64,000 nucleotides of DNA. It comes from Bidens hawaiensis (lineage: Eukaryota; Streptophyta; Magnoliopsida; Asterales; Asteraceae). Shown here piece by piece: positions 35,113 through 48,400 of this stretch. Every line of letters begins with the position of its first letter. The first letter of the stretch is position 1. The stretch is from the NCBI GenBank assembly GCA_021521415.1, contig JAIQDT010007334.1, forward strand, positions 82,744-146,743. Direction: 5' to 3'. A program made the position numbers and the translations under genes. Below the pieces are notes generated by a model. It was given only the letters and a program-made list of their open reading frames with translations, had not been told where the DNA came from and did no database searches.

Positions 35113-36069
35113 GGTGCTGTTTGTTTTTCAGAGGTAAAATGTCAGAAGACTGCGAAACCACATCTGCCAACATCTGTAGCAGAAGAGGTGGACCAAAACT
35201 CTGCAGTCTGCAACAAGAAGACTGTCTGTTTTTTAATAACTGCAGACTACCAAAACTATTCTAAATCTAATCTAATCTAATCTTAGAAGACATATAACAA
35301 GTTAATGTTTGATATATTAGCTAGCATTCACAGTTCAAGTAACTTCAAAGCAATTATCTTTTCCACAAACTAACGCCTAACATAGCAACAATTATCAAGT
35401 AAAATCATGAAAATGTTTATAGCATAAAAATAACAATCAAAACACGTATTCATTACCACGAGACAAACAAACACACACTCTGGTTCAATAAGCCCTAACA
35501 ATCACCAAAATCAATCAAAACATGTATTAACCACTACGAGATAGCATAATCTGGTTCAATAAACCCTAAAATCACCAAACTCAATAATAATAGAACCTAC
35601 ACACCAAACATCAATAGTAACAAAAGGTATGAAATTAAACCTGATATGGGGGAATAGAGGACGGCGGGGTTGCAGCGGTGGGGCGGCACTGGAGCAGTAG
35701 AGCGGCAGCGGCAGGTTGCGGCGGTGGGGCGGCGGCGCTGGAGCAGTGGAGAGATGGGGCTGCAGCGGTGGGAGAGTTGGGCGGCAGTGGAGCGACGGGT
35801 TGATGGTGGGTGAGTTGGGTGGCAGTGGAGTGGATGAGGGGATTAGGGTTTGGGAGTGTCTGATGGAATAAGAAAGATGGAAAGAAATTGGTTAGAAGAG
35901 GTGAGAAGTAACAATACCAACACTTCTGGGAGAAGAGGGCACGCAGACGTTTTTTAATGAAACGTCTTCGGAAAAACAAACACACTGCAGAGCCCAACGT
36001 CTGCGCGCCCTTTTCTCAGTGCAGACAAAAGAGGTGGAGAAGTGCTTTTGAGGAAAAACAAACAGCACC
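35113..36069. mobile_element. 957-bp PIF/Harbinger-like non-autonomous element
   Basis: Inverted ends GGTGCTGTTTGTTTTTC (35113-35129) and GAAAAACAAACAGCACC (36053-36069) are flanked by TTA on both sides (35110-35112, 36070-36072), the 3-bp target preference of PIF/Harbinger. No transposase is present. The right half holds a G/C-rich, low-complexity segment (about 35645-35840, GGCGGCAG-type repeats) that reads as Ala/Pro/Ser-rich frames on the minus strand; this may be captured host sequence or simple repeat. Confidence 0.78.
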
Positions 36070-36072
36070 TTA

Positions 36073-39000
36073 TTCTTTCTCCTCCCATTCTCTCTCATTC
36101 ACATCTCACACACACTCTAACAAGTGTGTTAGAAATTTCAAACCCCTTTTACTCTCTCTTTCACCTGGAAGCCACCTAGGATTCAAAACTAACAAAAACC
36201 AATCAAAAACTTAGATGCCCTAAATCATAATTAACTCAACAATGCCACCTCATGTCTTCACCTGATGAAAAGAGGATCCACGTGCCATTTCCTTGAATGA
36301 AAAGACAAAATACACCCTTTGATTGGTGAGAGACACCTTGCCATGATTCAAAATTTCAAATTTCCAAATTTAGCATGAAAACCGAATGATTGTTTGGTTT
36401 TAACTAATTTTATCGTGGGTAATTAACATTCTTGGTATTATTAATGTTTCAGGTTTGAAATCTAATTGAAGTGAGTTTTTTTTTAAGTGGTGGGTTTCTT
36501 CCCTGAAAGTGTTTCGGGCGACTTATGTTTGGATCATTAAAATCAATATTGATGGTTGACATTTATAACATTCTTAAAACTTTGGACCAAATTTGACAAG
36601 TTTAAAAGTTGAAGAATCAAATTGCAATAACGTCAAAGTGAATGTCCATGGTCTAAGAATGCAAAAAATTTAGATTAGACAAACTGTCTGAAGAATTAAA
36701 TAGTCTAGTCTAATGCGTGATTTGTTCATAAAGACCATATTGCCTGCCTACTTTTTGAGATGAGTTGGTCTCATGGCAAACTTAACCGCCAAGTATTGGT
36801 CATATGGATCGTTTAATCTTTAGACGGTCCGTATGACGGCTGAGTCAACAAATGATTTAACACACAATACTAGAAAATGTAAAACGTATATTGAGACATG
36901 ATAAGAGCTTAGGATATATAAATGACTCTCATTAACGTAAATATTTACTTCAAACATCTTCCAATCACTCTCAATCCTTTCCATAGCTTTAATCAAGTTC
37001 TTGATGTTAAACATCTTGTTCAAAGACTTAAAGAAGGTGTTCCAATAGCAAGAAAGTTCTGATCATACACTACAGAGGTGTTAGAAGCCATTTCAAGTTG
37101 TGCTTAGCCTGTTAGATTGCTTAACTATAAGGTAATAAAGTTCTAGGCTTGTTAAACATTCATTTTTTACTTGCTTAACCCACAAATGCGTTTACGGGAA
37201 AACAAACCTTGTGAAAATAATGTTGTTAAAATGCTAACTTTAAAAGTCATATAGGAGGCTTAGAATCAATAAATGGACGTGGAAATGATGTACAAAATGA
37301 TCTTTATACAAACAGGCCCCTTATAATTTTAGCGAATTATTAATTTAGCACCTTATCCATGAGTCGGGACCGGCAAAATATATTATCTTAGAGAGTTTAT
37401 TAAATAATCAAGTATTAATTTATCAAATTTCTACTGTAATTAGCTTTTATTGAATTTTAAGCTGTAAATAAAGTTTATTGCAAAACCACTTAATTAATTG
37501 CAAAAAAGAATGAGGCTTTAATTGAAGTTTAAGCGTGATAGAATCAAATGAATTAATTAAACTTATATTATATTGCAATACTCTCCAATATTACGCTTTA
37601 GCAAAGAATTCGTGCAATATTTGGAACTATTAATTTTGAGCGTAATATTTTAGAGCAAAATTCTGTATTTCATATCATACTAACAGGAAAGTCGCGCGAT
37701 GCAGTTGATGCAAAGGGTCATTGCTCAAGTAAAAATACACTTACTCTAAGAAAACCATCTATTATTGTGAGAGTAACACATCCCTCTTAATTCATAGGAA
37801 AACCGGGTTAATTCTTGCTCGCTAATAAAATCTTCTGACCCATTCTTGAAAAATACGGTTCGACACGTAACCCGTTAATAAATGGTTCGCTTAATTGTTC
37901 TTTATTCATGTTGTAAAAAAATGGATGAATTTATTTTGTATTTTTGGTTTTTAATTTAGTATTTACTAATAGTTGAAGGTCTTGTTTTGGTAATTTGAAA
38001 AAAAAAAGTCAAAAGTTACTTTAAAAGTTGCATTTTCAACCTTTAAAAGACTTGTACCCGATATAGCTATGATTTGTACATTATGGTATGCAACTTGATA
38101 TTCAATAAAGTTAACATTGAAACGTTGACAAAAATAAGCACGTCGTAATGACATGTTCGATTTTTTTTAATACGTGTTATTAAAAGATATATGAGGAAAA
38201 CAAAATAAAATAGAAATGGAGGAATATATGGATAAACATAAGGGGGTGGAAAAGTAAATATTGTTTAAATTTATATAAATTGAGTAAAGTTGAGGGGTAA
38301 AAAGTGTAAGTATAATAAAAACAATAAACTACATCGTGTGATGGTATTTGGCTAAATACCATATTACCCTCTTATCCAACTTAAGACATGCAATGAGGCT
38401 AGTACAATGAGCAACAATAATTGTACCTCTTAAAAATTAAGAGGTCCTTTAAATTCTCTTTATATATAGTATAGATATAGATAATTAGAGTGAAATATTG
38501 AAAGCGTAACATTAATCGATGATTTTACAACCTCTTATACATCAATTCGATTGATTAAATCAATTTTTGATCGATTTGATGATTCGTGAGTTTCAATGAC
38601 GTTAGATTTTGATTTTGGTTTTGTTTTTTATTTGTCCATAGTCAACGATGCTTGATTCGTGTGATTTCGTATATGAGAATTAGGGATTAGAAGTTGAAGA
38701 GACGATTTTGTGAGAAAACCTCATATTAATTTTAGGTTATTTACGTTTATGCCACCACGTAGTTTAAAACTGAAATTTGAATTGGAATTGGAATCGATAG
38801 TATAGAGAGTCACATACATTTTGTATGATAACGTATCAGTGTATTGTAACATGCCTTTGCATATATAATTATACTAAGTTAGAACCCGTGTGTTACATGG
38901 GGTGGTAGGTAATAAAACAAAAACAACAAAATAATAATAATAACATTAGTAATATGATCTAAAGTCTAAATATATGTAGTAAACTATCATTATCCAAAAA

Positions 39001-41060
39001 AAAACCCAAAAAGACCAACTATAATTCATATATCTATAACTTCATCTCATAAATGAAATTACATATTACATTACATAGAATTATGAAAACTAAAAAGTTA
39101 CGACGTTTATTCATAAATATCAAAGTTATAAATTTTTTTCTATTTTCTACACCTTACTTTAATAATTTTCATGCTTCATTTATAGAAAATACCCATTTCT
39201 ATTGTCATCATATGCACGTGGTATTACTTGTCAATCCAAAGAAAAAAAAACAATAACAAATTTATTTATATTTCAAGATTATGAATGTAGAGAACAGTAA
39301 TAAAAAGTCAAAAACCTAAATATGACATTCTAATTTTGTAACTTTCATCTTGGAATGTGTCACCCCATAATGATTTATAATATCTCCACCTTAAATCATA
39401 AACCCAGGGATGAAACATGTTTTGGCTTGTCAAATAATGAAAATAGAGAAGCTAAAAGAAAAAATAATAAATATAATTAAAATAATAATAAAAATAATAA
39501 TAATAATAGAAAAGCATTTAAAACTATATGACCAAAAAATATGAAAGAAAGAAGAAATAGCAATATAACATAACACTATCACTTGCATACAATATTATTT
39601 GCAAAGTGCAAAAAAAATAATTCAGATTCTCGATTGCGTTGGAGAAAATAAAAAAAATGGAATGTCAAGTTGTCACTCACAAGTACTAAAATATAGAGCT
39701 ATGAGTTAATAACTGATATATATTTATAATACTTACTAAATAGTGAAAACCATTTGCTATAAATCCAAAGTTATACAATAAAATTGATTAACAAATATAT
39801 GTTCAATGTGGGGATGGTAAAGGTTGATGAACAATTCCATTTCGGTTCACAATTAATCGAATAACACTATTTAGGACAACTAACCAACAACGTTTCCTCA
39901 AGTATAAAACTATTGAATTATAAAAAATTAAATAAAGCTTCGATCAATTCAAATGGGCATAAATCAATGATCAGTTGAGGGCACAAATCAAAGATTGATT
40001 GGATAATAAAATTTTATTACCCGCAAATGGATCTTCAAAATCAATTTCAAAGGTGACTAAAGAGTACCCATACATTAATAGTGAATTCGACGAAGATGGT
40101 GGAACGGAACCTGAATAATATATTGGAATATGTAAATTGAATTTGTATGATCAGTATATAGAATTTGAAAATTAAGTATGTATAATCGTAAATAGAATTA
40201 GGGTATAAAATCATCATAGAATTAGGGTTGAGGATTACATTACATAAAGGTTCAATGTATAGTCCAATTGAATTTGTAAATTGAATATTTGAACATATGC
40301 ATAAGTTTTGACATCAGATGAATCGGATTAGGATGCAATCGGATCACATATGAAACAGATTGTTTAACAATGACTTTAGATTAATAAGTAGTTGAAGAGT
40401 AATCAATTTGAAAGAAAATGCGATTTGTCACCAGAATCGGCATGCAGGTGATTGGATGTGTTGTTATGGTTATTAAGCATGAAAGATGAATAATGTTTGT
40501 ACCTAGAAGCCACATGGTTTTTTTTAATAATGAAAAAGAAAGGAAAAATTACATTATTAGGAAAAAATGCCATGTGACAATTTGAAGACATTTGATAAAA
40601 AATAGGAGATTGTTGAAAATCCACTCTTTTATTATATAGGTAGAGGTAGATTATACTTGAAAACAAATGTAAGTTAAAAGTCCAGAGCATTCACATTCAT
40701 TCCTTATATCCAAACATAAAAATACATTAAAAAATCAATACATTTTCTTTATCATTTTTAATTAGATAATATTATCATTATATTTTCTTTTTTTCTTCAC
40801 TTATAACCACTTTTAAAAGAAATTTAAAAAATATAGTAGGTGAAGAATAACATTTCATATATATACATAAAAATCACTAAATTTTCTTATAAAAACACCT
40901 CTCATGAAAAGAATAATGTGGTATGGGATGTGAATGGCTGCTCTCATTGGTCATATTATATTGAATTGTTTTGCTTTAATCACTCATCAGTTTACCAAAA
41001 AGAAAATATAAAAATAAATAGTAGTACATAACTACATATTATTGTAAGGAAAAGAGAAAA
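36073..41060. other. Long AT-rich intergenic region before the cyclin gene
   Basis: No supported gene on either strand; all open frames are short and AT-driven. The upstream regulatory region of the cyclin gene presumably lies in its right part. A segment beginning near 38448 and ending near 38890 has the look of an old dispersed repeat (TATATATAGTATAGAT start, AACCCGTGTGTTACATGGG end) but no confirmed boundaries. Confidence 0.5.
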
Positions 41061-41061
41061 A

Positions 41062-41330
41062 GTATAAAACAATCCTCTCAACACACATGCACTCTCACGC
41101 TGAACAACCCAACCCATCACCCCCCCCCCCCCTACCATTTTCTTCACTTCTACTTAAGCTTCATTCTTTCCATCCCTCACTCCTAATTCCATTTCCATTT
41201 CCATTTTTACACCTAACAATTATTTCCCTTTAAAAAACAAAACTATACAACAAACTCCCACAAATTTAGCACATTTTGAGTCCATGAATACCTAGTCAAG
41301 TCAAATATACTATTTTTAGGGGTTTTCAAA
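41062..41330 (+). promoter_or_regulatory. Likely core promoter and 5' UTR of the cyclin gene
   Basis: A TATAAAA-type box at about 41062-41068 lies some 265 bp before the ATG. The intervening sequence is pyrimidine-rich, with a C homopolymer at about 41120-41132 and CCATTTCCATTTCCATTTTT, typical of a plant leader. The transcription start is inferred, not shown. Confidence 0.5.
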
Positions 41331-43430
41331 ATGGCACCAAGTCTTGATTTCTTGTCATCAAGCTTACTTTGTGCGGAAGAACATGACAGCATCTTTTATG
41401 ATGACAATGATGGTCATCAAAATCATGTTGAAACACAAGACCATGTTCTTGATGTTTCTGATGAAAGGTTGGATTTGTTGATTGAAAAAGAATGTCAACA
41501 GTTTGTTGGTTTTGTTGATTACTTGAATAATATCAAGAATGGCAAGTTGGATGTTGCTGCAAGACAAGAGGCTGTTGACTGGATTACAAAGGTAATTTTT
41601 TTTATTTTTTATTTTTTTGGGATTTATATTTAATTAAGAAATTAAAAAAGATTTTAAATTTACGCAGGTTCATGCTTATTTCAATTTTGGACCTCTGACT
41701 GCATATTTAGCAGTTAATTATTTGGACAGATTCCTTGCTGTTTATGAATTACCAGTGAGTTTATATTTTATCAAATTATATGATTAATTTGTTAAATATC
41801 ATTTAATAAAGTTTGATTATTTTTTTATATAAGGCCAAATCATGGATGATGCAGTTGCTAGCTGTAGCCTGTTTATCATTGGCAGCAAAAATGGAAGAGA
41901 CTGAAATACCCCTGATTCATGATTTGCAGGTAAGAACCAATTTGGAGTCCAGATGTTGACTTTCTCTGTTGGGTCAAACTAGAAGTTTGAATTTTGATTG
42001 AATTTGCAGGTGGGTGGATCAAGATTTGTGTTTGAGTCAAAATCCATCAAGAAAATGGAGCTGCTTGTGTTGACCACATTGAAATGGAGGGTACAATCAG
42101 TGACACCATTCTCATTCATTGATGATTTTCTTGGAAAAGTCAACGGTGGTCAACCCATCTCAAAATCTTGGATTTTGACATCAACCCAGCTCATATTAGG
42201 CTTGTTTAAAGGTAAAACGATGGCATTTTGATTATTATCTGAAAGAAGAAGTCGAAGGGTAAAATTGTAATTTAACCATGTCAGGGGTGGAGTTCTTGGA
42301 ATTTAGACCTTCTGAGATAGCAGCAGCAGTGGCAAGTCATGTAGTGGGATCAACTCAGCTTTCTGCCCTTGCTCAACATGTTCCAAAGGTAGTGAAATGA
42401 ACTACTAATGATCCATAAATGTTGTATATTATGCAACTTTTGTTGTACATTCAATATCTTTGTTACCAATCAAATTCATGTACAAGGTTTGTTGAATAAG
42501 GTACAAATCTTAAAAGGTTATAAGTTACAAAATCCGAGGAAAAAAACAAAAGAAGACAAACACTAAAGCAAGTGGTATGTAGATTGTAGACTTGTATGAG
42601 TGACAGATCTATTAGGTTATGCGTAGTGGAGGGCTACAAATTGGGGCGTTTTGCGCCGTGTGGCGTTCAGTCAGCAAGGGATGAGAATTTGTTTTTGGGG
42701 TGTAATTGTGTAGGGGCTAAAATAGTAATAGTAATAATATATATATATATATATATATATATGTTATATATATAACACAAATATTAATAAATTATTAATA
42801 TTCTTCAAACATTTCAGGCGACAAATAGTCCCCGCCCCTGCCCCTTTTCGCCCCAATATCGCCCGGGGGGGGGGGGGGTGTTCCTCTTCTTTGTCGCCTC
42901 TTCACGCCCAAGTTGTAGCCCCACTACGCATTGCCTTAAGGAAAATTCAAGGGCATCTTGATTTTTTATTTTTTTGCATATCAAGAAATGGTTTTGTTAT
43001 ATGAAAATGACGGATTTTAAAGTTTTGGTGTCTACGATACATAAAATTGTACTTCGTCAAGAAAGTTTGGGGTATCTTCACCCCCACCCCCCCACCCCAC
43101 ATAGATCCGCCACTTACTTGTATAATATGCAATAAATTTTGTACATTAATGGACTTTTACATGAAAGAAAGACCTTTACTTCAATTATATTAAAGATTCT
43201 TGATTTCATTATGGTTTAATTATTTGCAGGTGATGGTTCTTAAATGCATGGAATTGTTGAAAGAACTGAATGGTGATTGTACAGTGAGCTTAATGAGTGG
43301 TACATTGACATCAATGCCAAGGAGTCCAACTGGTGTCTTGGAGGCTGCATGTTATTCAGTAGTTGGGTCATGTCCAAACTCTTTTAAAAGGAGAAGACTC
43401 AACAATACACCTTTTAATTTGGAGATTTAG
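41331..43430 (+). CDS. CYCD: D-type cyclin, 6 exons, about 316 aa
   Basis: Exons by eye: 41331-41591, 41668-41754, 41834-41929, 42010-42211, 42285-42388, 43230-43430, with GT-AG introns and consistent phases. The product starts [22 protein letters not shown] fits the LxCxE retinoblastoma-binding motif of D cyclins. The cyclin box begins near residue 80 ([20 protein letters not shown], then [31 protein letters not shown] and [12 protein letters not shown]). The C-terminal cyclin fold includes [17 protein letters not shown], and the tail is [16 protein letters not shown] followed by a basic KRRR. D cyclins bind CDKA, and the complex phosphorylates retinoblastoma-related protein to drive G1/S. 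The FGPL, ETEIP and FLEFRPSE wording looks closest to the CYCD2/CYCD4 subgroup, from family knowledge rather than alignment. No strong PEST region is evident. Intron 5 (841 bp) holds a MITE. Confidence 0.92.
42617..42931. mobile_element. MITE in the last intron of the cyclin gene
   Basis: Inverted ends ATGCGTAGTGGAGGGCTACA (left) and TGTAGCCCCACTACGCAT (right, reversed) extend about 30 bp with few mismatches. The inside carries a (TA)n tract (about 42737-42770) and a run of about 14 G (about 42866-42879). No transposase, and no clear target duplication. The intron's splice sites (42389 and 43229) lie outside it. Confidence 0.72.
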
Positions 43431-43943
43431 TTGAGAAATAATTTTTAAAACTTTTTACTTTTTATTTTTTATTTTTGGCAGGGTTAGTATCTAATGTGGT
43501 TATTGTCAGTCAAAATTTTCCTAAAAAATAAATTAAAAATTGAGTGATGAGCTGTTAAATTTTAGACTTCTTAACAGCCTGGGAGAAGAGTAAGGCCAAA
43601 ACTGGAAATTAAATTTGGAAATATTTACATCATATTATGTATTTTTAGGTAGTCATCGTTTCATGTACTCCTTACATTTTGATTGAAATAAAAGAAATGT
43701 TGAATTATTACTTTTTGTTAACCACTTCTTATATTTAGGTTACCGCACTTTAAATTTAAAGAGCCCTGATGCCTCACTCTAGCCATACTAGATGTTTTAG
43801 TGGTTTTGGGCTGACTTGCGAGCTGCTATCCAAGAGACATGCGGGCCCAACTTAGGTGTTTTAGTGGTTTTGGGCTAGACCTTGATAAACAGTTTAATTT
43901 TTGGGCCTGAACAATATAAGTGGATCCGTTCTAAAATAACTAG
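43431..43943. other. Cyclin 3' flank
   Basis: Contains the cyclin 3' UTR, with an AATAAA-like GAAATAAAAG at about 43686. A short direct repeat (TTTTAGTGGTTTTGGGCT) occurs at about 43795 and 43859. ACTAG at 43939-43943 would be the target duplication of the next element; the other copy is outside the window. Confidence 0.5.
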
Positions 43944-44959
43944 TGAAGAAACGTGGATCGGCTCACTGGTAGACGATCAACTTTCCTCGGGTACGAGTGT
44001 GCTATATCACCGATGGTTCTCCGGAGTATGAATTCTTCCACCTACAAAACGAGCAGCACCGTGAACTTACCCCTCAGAAATGGACAGAGGGGTCCTCTTT
44101 GGGGTAACCCTCCGGTGTGAGAATAAGAGTTTGTAGGAGAAGATAATAATAATCTGAAAGTGAGTAAGGATTTAGAGTGTATTTTCTTGCTTACCCCCCT
44201 TGTGGAGGTGGTGTGGTATTTATAGTGCTAGGGTTTCCAATGATTGGGCTCAGATCCCATTAGGGCCTTTTTGGCCTCCTCCTATTGCTTCGCGCCACGT
44301 GTCTTTAGGACACCTGGTGCTTTTTCATTGATTATTCTCTGACCAAGGTATTTCACCTGACCCATGTGCAATCACGTGGTAGCACATGGGTTTTGCTGAG
44401 TTGTCCACCTTTCATTGGCAGCTGTCAACATCAGCATATTCTTTATTCCTTAAAGGATACCTTCTGGAAGGTTGTCTGATGAGCACAATCATGGTTGTCC
44501 TTATCCTGATTTGGATAAGGATGTGATTGATTATGTGCATGTGTGATATGCGCCTATCCTGGGGATGCGCGAAGTTTTCTCTTTATTCTCACGCGCAGAT
44601 GTTTCATGCGCAGATGTGATATGCGCAAGCATATGTAATATGCGTGAGCATGTGATATGCGCCACGCGCAGATGCGCCACGCGCAGATGTGATATGCGTG
44701 AGCATATATGATGCGTGAGCATGTGATATGCGCCACGCGCAGATGCGCCACGCTCAGATGTGATATGCGTGAGCATATATGGTGCGTGAGCATATGTGAT
44801 ACGCGTGAGCATATGTGATATGCGTGAGCATATGTGATATGCGCCATGCGCATAGGTTTTGGCTTTGTGCTTTCATGACATCCTGATTTAAAGCCTCTTG
44901 TCTATATTTTGTGGGTTGACCCGCCCCGCTCGGTGTTAAGGCGGGTGCATACCTCTTCA
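43944..44959 (-). repeat. 3' LTR of the Tat element
   Basis: 1,016 bp with 6-bp inverted ends TGAAGA and TCTTCA. Minus-strand TATA box CTATAAATA at about 44217-44225. In the U3 part (44560-44850) lies an array of TGATATGCG, GTGAGCATATG and CCACGCGCAGATG motifs, including two 71-bp tandem units. The first 127 bp recur at 51265-51391, and the first 77 bp at 63924-64000. Confidence 0.88.
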
Positions 44960-44971
44960 AGCCCCCCCAGT
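44960..44971 (-). promoter_or_regulatory. Polypurine tract of the Tat element
   Basis: Minus-strand ACTGGGGGGGCT directly precedes the LTR end TGAAGA. It is the expected plus-strand primer for this element and fixes the LTR boundary at 44959. Confidence 0.75.
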
Positions 44972-45315
44972 ATAATGTGTGTCTTGTCTCGCGCGAGCGA
45001 GGTAAGATAGATATTAGACTCAATAGTTTGCTCTTTTAATAGGGTTTGTCTTTTCTTTTTTGTTTCTCATATGTGCGTTGCGCGAAATTCCATCCTTTTG
45101 GTTGAAATGAATCGTCCATGTACGTGGTTGGTTGGTGCTGACATGCGTCAGAGATGGAGACATGTGTCAGACTTTTCGTGTGCTCGAGGTGCTACAGTTG
45201 CCTTTCATGTCTCCTCACACAGTGTCAGGAACACGTGTCGCGCTCGTGTTGGCCTGCACCTGCGAGTGGGGGCGCGTGAACTCTGATCAGTACCTGTTTC
45301 TTTCTCTCTCCTGGG

Positions 45316-45325
45316 CCTATAAAAG
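45316..45325 (+). promoter_or_regulatory. TATA box of the antisense gene
   Basis: CTATAAAAG at about 45316-45325, some 145 bp before the ATG at 45467, lies outside the LTR in the element's internal region and points in the antisense (plus) direction. It suggests the antisense gene has its own promoter. Confidence 0.6.
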
Positions 45326-45466
45326 CAAGCCTTTTGAGTTGTTATTCTTCATTTTCATTGTTATTTCAGAGCTCTTTCTTCTTCAATTTTCATTCCGATT
45401 AAGAGCCTTTGTCTTTTGCTTCCAGATTTCCGTTCTTGAAGTAACCGCTGTTTGATTCACAGTTGT

Positions 45467-48400
45467 ATGTCTGATAACCCAGACACCACAATCTCCCCCA
45501 GCAAACGCCGTGTAAAATCATTAGTTATGTCCACTTTGAAGAAGACCGGCAAGGGAAAACGGGCTGCCGAGGCCTCGTCGGAGAAGGTGGGGAAGAGCAA
45601 AACAGTGAAGAGATGGGATGAGATTCCCTGCAAACTGAAACAGTCTGATTTCGACAATCTCATCGCCTCTTAGGGTTTTCTCCCTGAGTACGGCTGTCTG
45701 CTCCCGGCGGCTGGGCAAACGGCGGCAGATCCGCCCACCGGCTATATCTCCTTATACTGTCACTTTTTCACTCACTGTAACCTTCGTCTCCCGATGACAA
45801 GGTTTATGGGTGCGCTGCTTCAGTTTTATGGGATTCACATATCCCAAGTCCATCCCTGTGGACTAGTGCGCATGACTCATTTTGAGTTCATGTGCAAAGC
45901 TCAGCGCGAGGAGCCCACCCCTCGGCGCTTTCAATATTTTTACAAGCCAAAAATCCAAGATTCTTGGTTCTCATTCATACCTCGCAGTCAGAAGGTTAAG
46001 TGCTGCACTGTTTCCTTCAAAAGCCTTCATGACTGGTCTGAGAAATTTTTTTATATTAAGGCTGGTGTGATTCCCATCCGCATGACCATGCGCGCGATCA
46101 CTTCTGCGCCCGCGGATGAGAATGTTCTTAAGAACCCCACGGGCACGTGGGTTAACAAGTTAATTGCTGAACCATCCCCGCCAAGAATATTTGCGAGGAG
46201 GCGCTGGTGGGGGTTGGTATGAGCAAGAGGTGGACCGACAGCGCGAGCGAGCTTGTCATTCAAGTTGATGGCTTAGGTGAGTTATTAGCTCATTGCATTA
46301 TTTCTGTGCGAATATAATTCGTTTTACTGATATCATTTGTCTTGTATTATGCAGTAAGCAAGGAATACGTCCACGCCGCCTATGATGAGCATATGGAGGG
46401 TGGCTCTGTCGCGCTAGGCGCTGGGGAAGTTGCTTTCCCCGATCGCTTCGATGATATGTTCATCCCTGTTGATTTGGGATTTTGCTTTGACAGCGATGCG
46501 CCTGGTAAGCCTTTGTACTTATGCTTATGCCTTTAGAATACCAAATTTGGTTAACATTTCTGTTGCACGTATTGTAGATGCGCTCGAGAACTATGAGCTG
46601 GAGCTCGCGGAAGAAGAGGTGGAGGAAGAAGCTGAGGCGCCACAACTCAAGCGCAAAGCTAAAGGCAAAACTGGCGCAGGGGCCAGTAAAAAACAGAAGA
46701 AAAATGATGCCCCTGTTGCTCAGGATCCTCCTACTCAAGCGAAGAGACTTGAGAAAACGAAGGGGTTTACCTCCAAGTTTTCTTCGTCTTCTTTGCCTCG
46801 AGGTGTGGGCAATCCTCCTGTCCACACGAGGTATGGTGCCGCCACCTCATCTCTTCGCGCGGCGGACAAGGGAAGCGGCGCTGCGCCTGCTGTTTCATCT
46901 TCTCCAACAGGTATACTTTGTTTATATTTTGTGGTTTTATGAGCGTAATTCCGATAGAGTTATTAATGAATCTTTGCTCACTCAAATGTTTGTAGAGCCG
47001 GCGACCTTGGTGGATCAACCTCAGGCGCAGCAAGGTACCGAGGCTGCGCCGAAGGTTGCTTTGAAGTCCCCTGTTTTACCCTCGAAAAGGGGGAAAATGG
47101 ACTTCATGGCGATGCTCAATTCGCGGACGGCGGTTCGCCAAGGTATTTATTGCGCTTTGATTTTCTGACTTTTTTTTTTAGATCAAGTCATGAGTCATTT
47201 CTCTTTGGTTTTTTCATAGGAATTATAGCTGACACACAAGCTGCTGGCGGCACTGCTGGCGCCGGCGCCGGCGCCGTTAGTTCTGCTCCTGCTCCAACAA
47301 GCACTGAATCTCCTCTCATTGGGATTACTAAGGAGCAGGAGACTATTTTACGCGCTGATCTAGCGGCGTCGAGACCTCCCTCACCTCCTCCTGCGCGCAG
47401 CCCTCCTTGCGAGACTGGTTTTGATTTTTCCAAGTCGCAGGAGAAAAGACCTGTTACAGAGGATGATGAGGAGGTCAATTTTGAAGATTCCGATGGCGGC
47501 CGCGCAAGCCCTGTAGCGCCACGAGATTTCGTGGCGCAGCCTTCTTGTGTGGCTGGCGCTGACTTTTTTGCTTGCTCTCCGCAGGTATAAGTTCGTTTTG
47601 CTCCGCTGTGCGGACTTCCATTTTAGTGTTTAGATGACTAAAACGTTGCTTTTGCGTTGCTTTGTGTTTGCAGGAAGCCGATCACATATACCGCCAGAGA
47701 TGGAATATTACTGAGGATAGCTCATTTCAATCCATGGGCGTGTGTGAAGACTTCTGGGCTCACTCTGTGCCTCCGGCTGAAAGGAGGTTTCAGGAGGACC
47801 GCGCTCGCGTGGACTTGCTCAACGACCACCTTTTTGCTGGGTCTGCGTTCTTTGCTGCCTCCCAAGAGCTTCGTAATGATTATATAAAGGTGCGTGATGC
47901 CCTTGCGGAGGCCAAGCAAGAGGCTAAGGTTTCTGCTTGGAATCTTTCTGACGCTCGAGAGAGAGCTGAGAAACTCCAAGCAGAACTTAGCGAGAACCGA
48001 GCAAGTGCCAACGCTGCCTTTGTGAAGCGCGGGCATGAGCTGCAGGCTGCGCGGGAGAAGCTGCAAGCGGCAGAGGCGGATGCGGCCAGGTACGCGCGGC
48101 GAGCGCGTGATTTGGAGTTAGAGGCAGAGGCGTGTGATCAAACTCTTGTGCAGGCTATTACTGACAAATCTTTATTAGAGAGTGAGGTTGCGCGCCTGAA
48201 GAAAGAGCTCGAAGCTGCGCGGGCAGGAAAGGATGAAGCCCTGGCGGCAGCAGCGTCTAACAACGAAGAGCTCGATGCTGCGCGAGCGGAAAGGAATGAG
48301 GCCTTGGCGGTAGCAGCGTCCGACAGAGAAGAGCTAATACAGACCAAGGAAACTGTTGAGTTGTTAAACTCTCAGATTCCTGCTCTTGAGACGTCTGTTT

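Noticed and set aside
35635..35997. Minus-strand frame rich in Ala, Pro and Ser
   Set aside because: Lies wholly inside a DNA transposon and is low-complexity; kept only as a possible captured fragment.
38448..38890. Possible old dispersed repeat (TATATATAGTATAGAT .. AACCCGTGTGTTACATGGG)
   Set aside because: The phrases look familiar from plant repeats, but I could not establish paired ends or a target duplication.
44531..45023. Overlapping minus-strand frames with repeated Tyr/His/Ala-rich residues
   Set aside because: They translate the tandem array in the U3 of the Tat LTR; non-coding by position.
48138..48347. Minus-strand Ser/Ala-rich frame
   Set aside because: Shadow of the coiled-coil exon of the antisense ORF.
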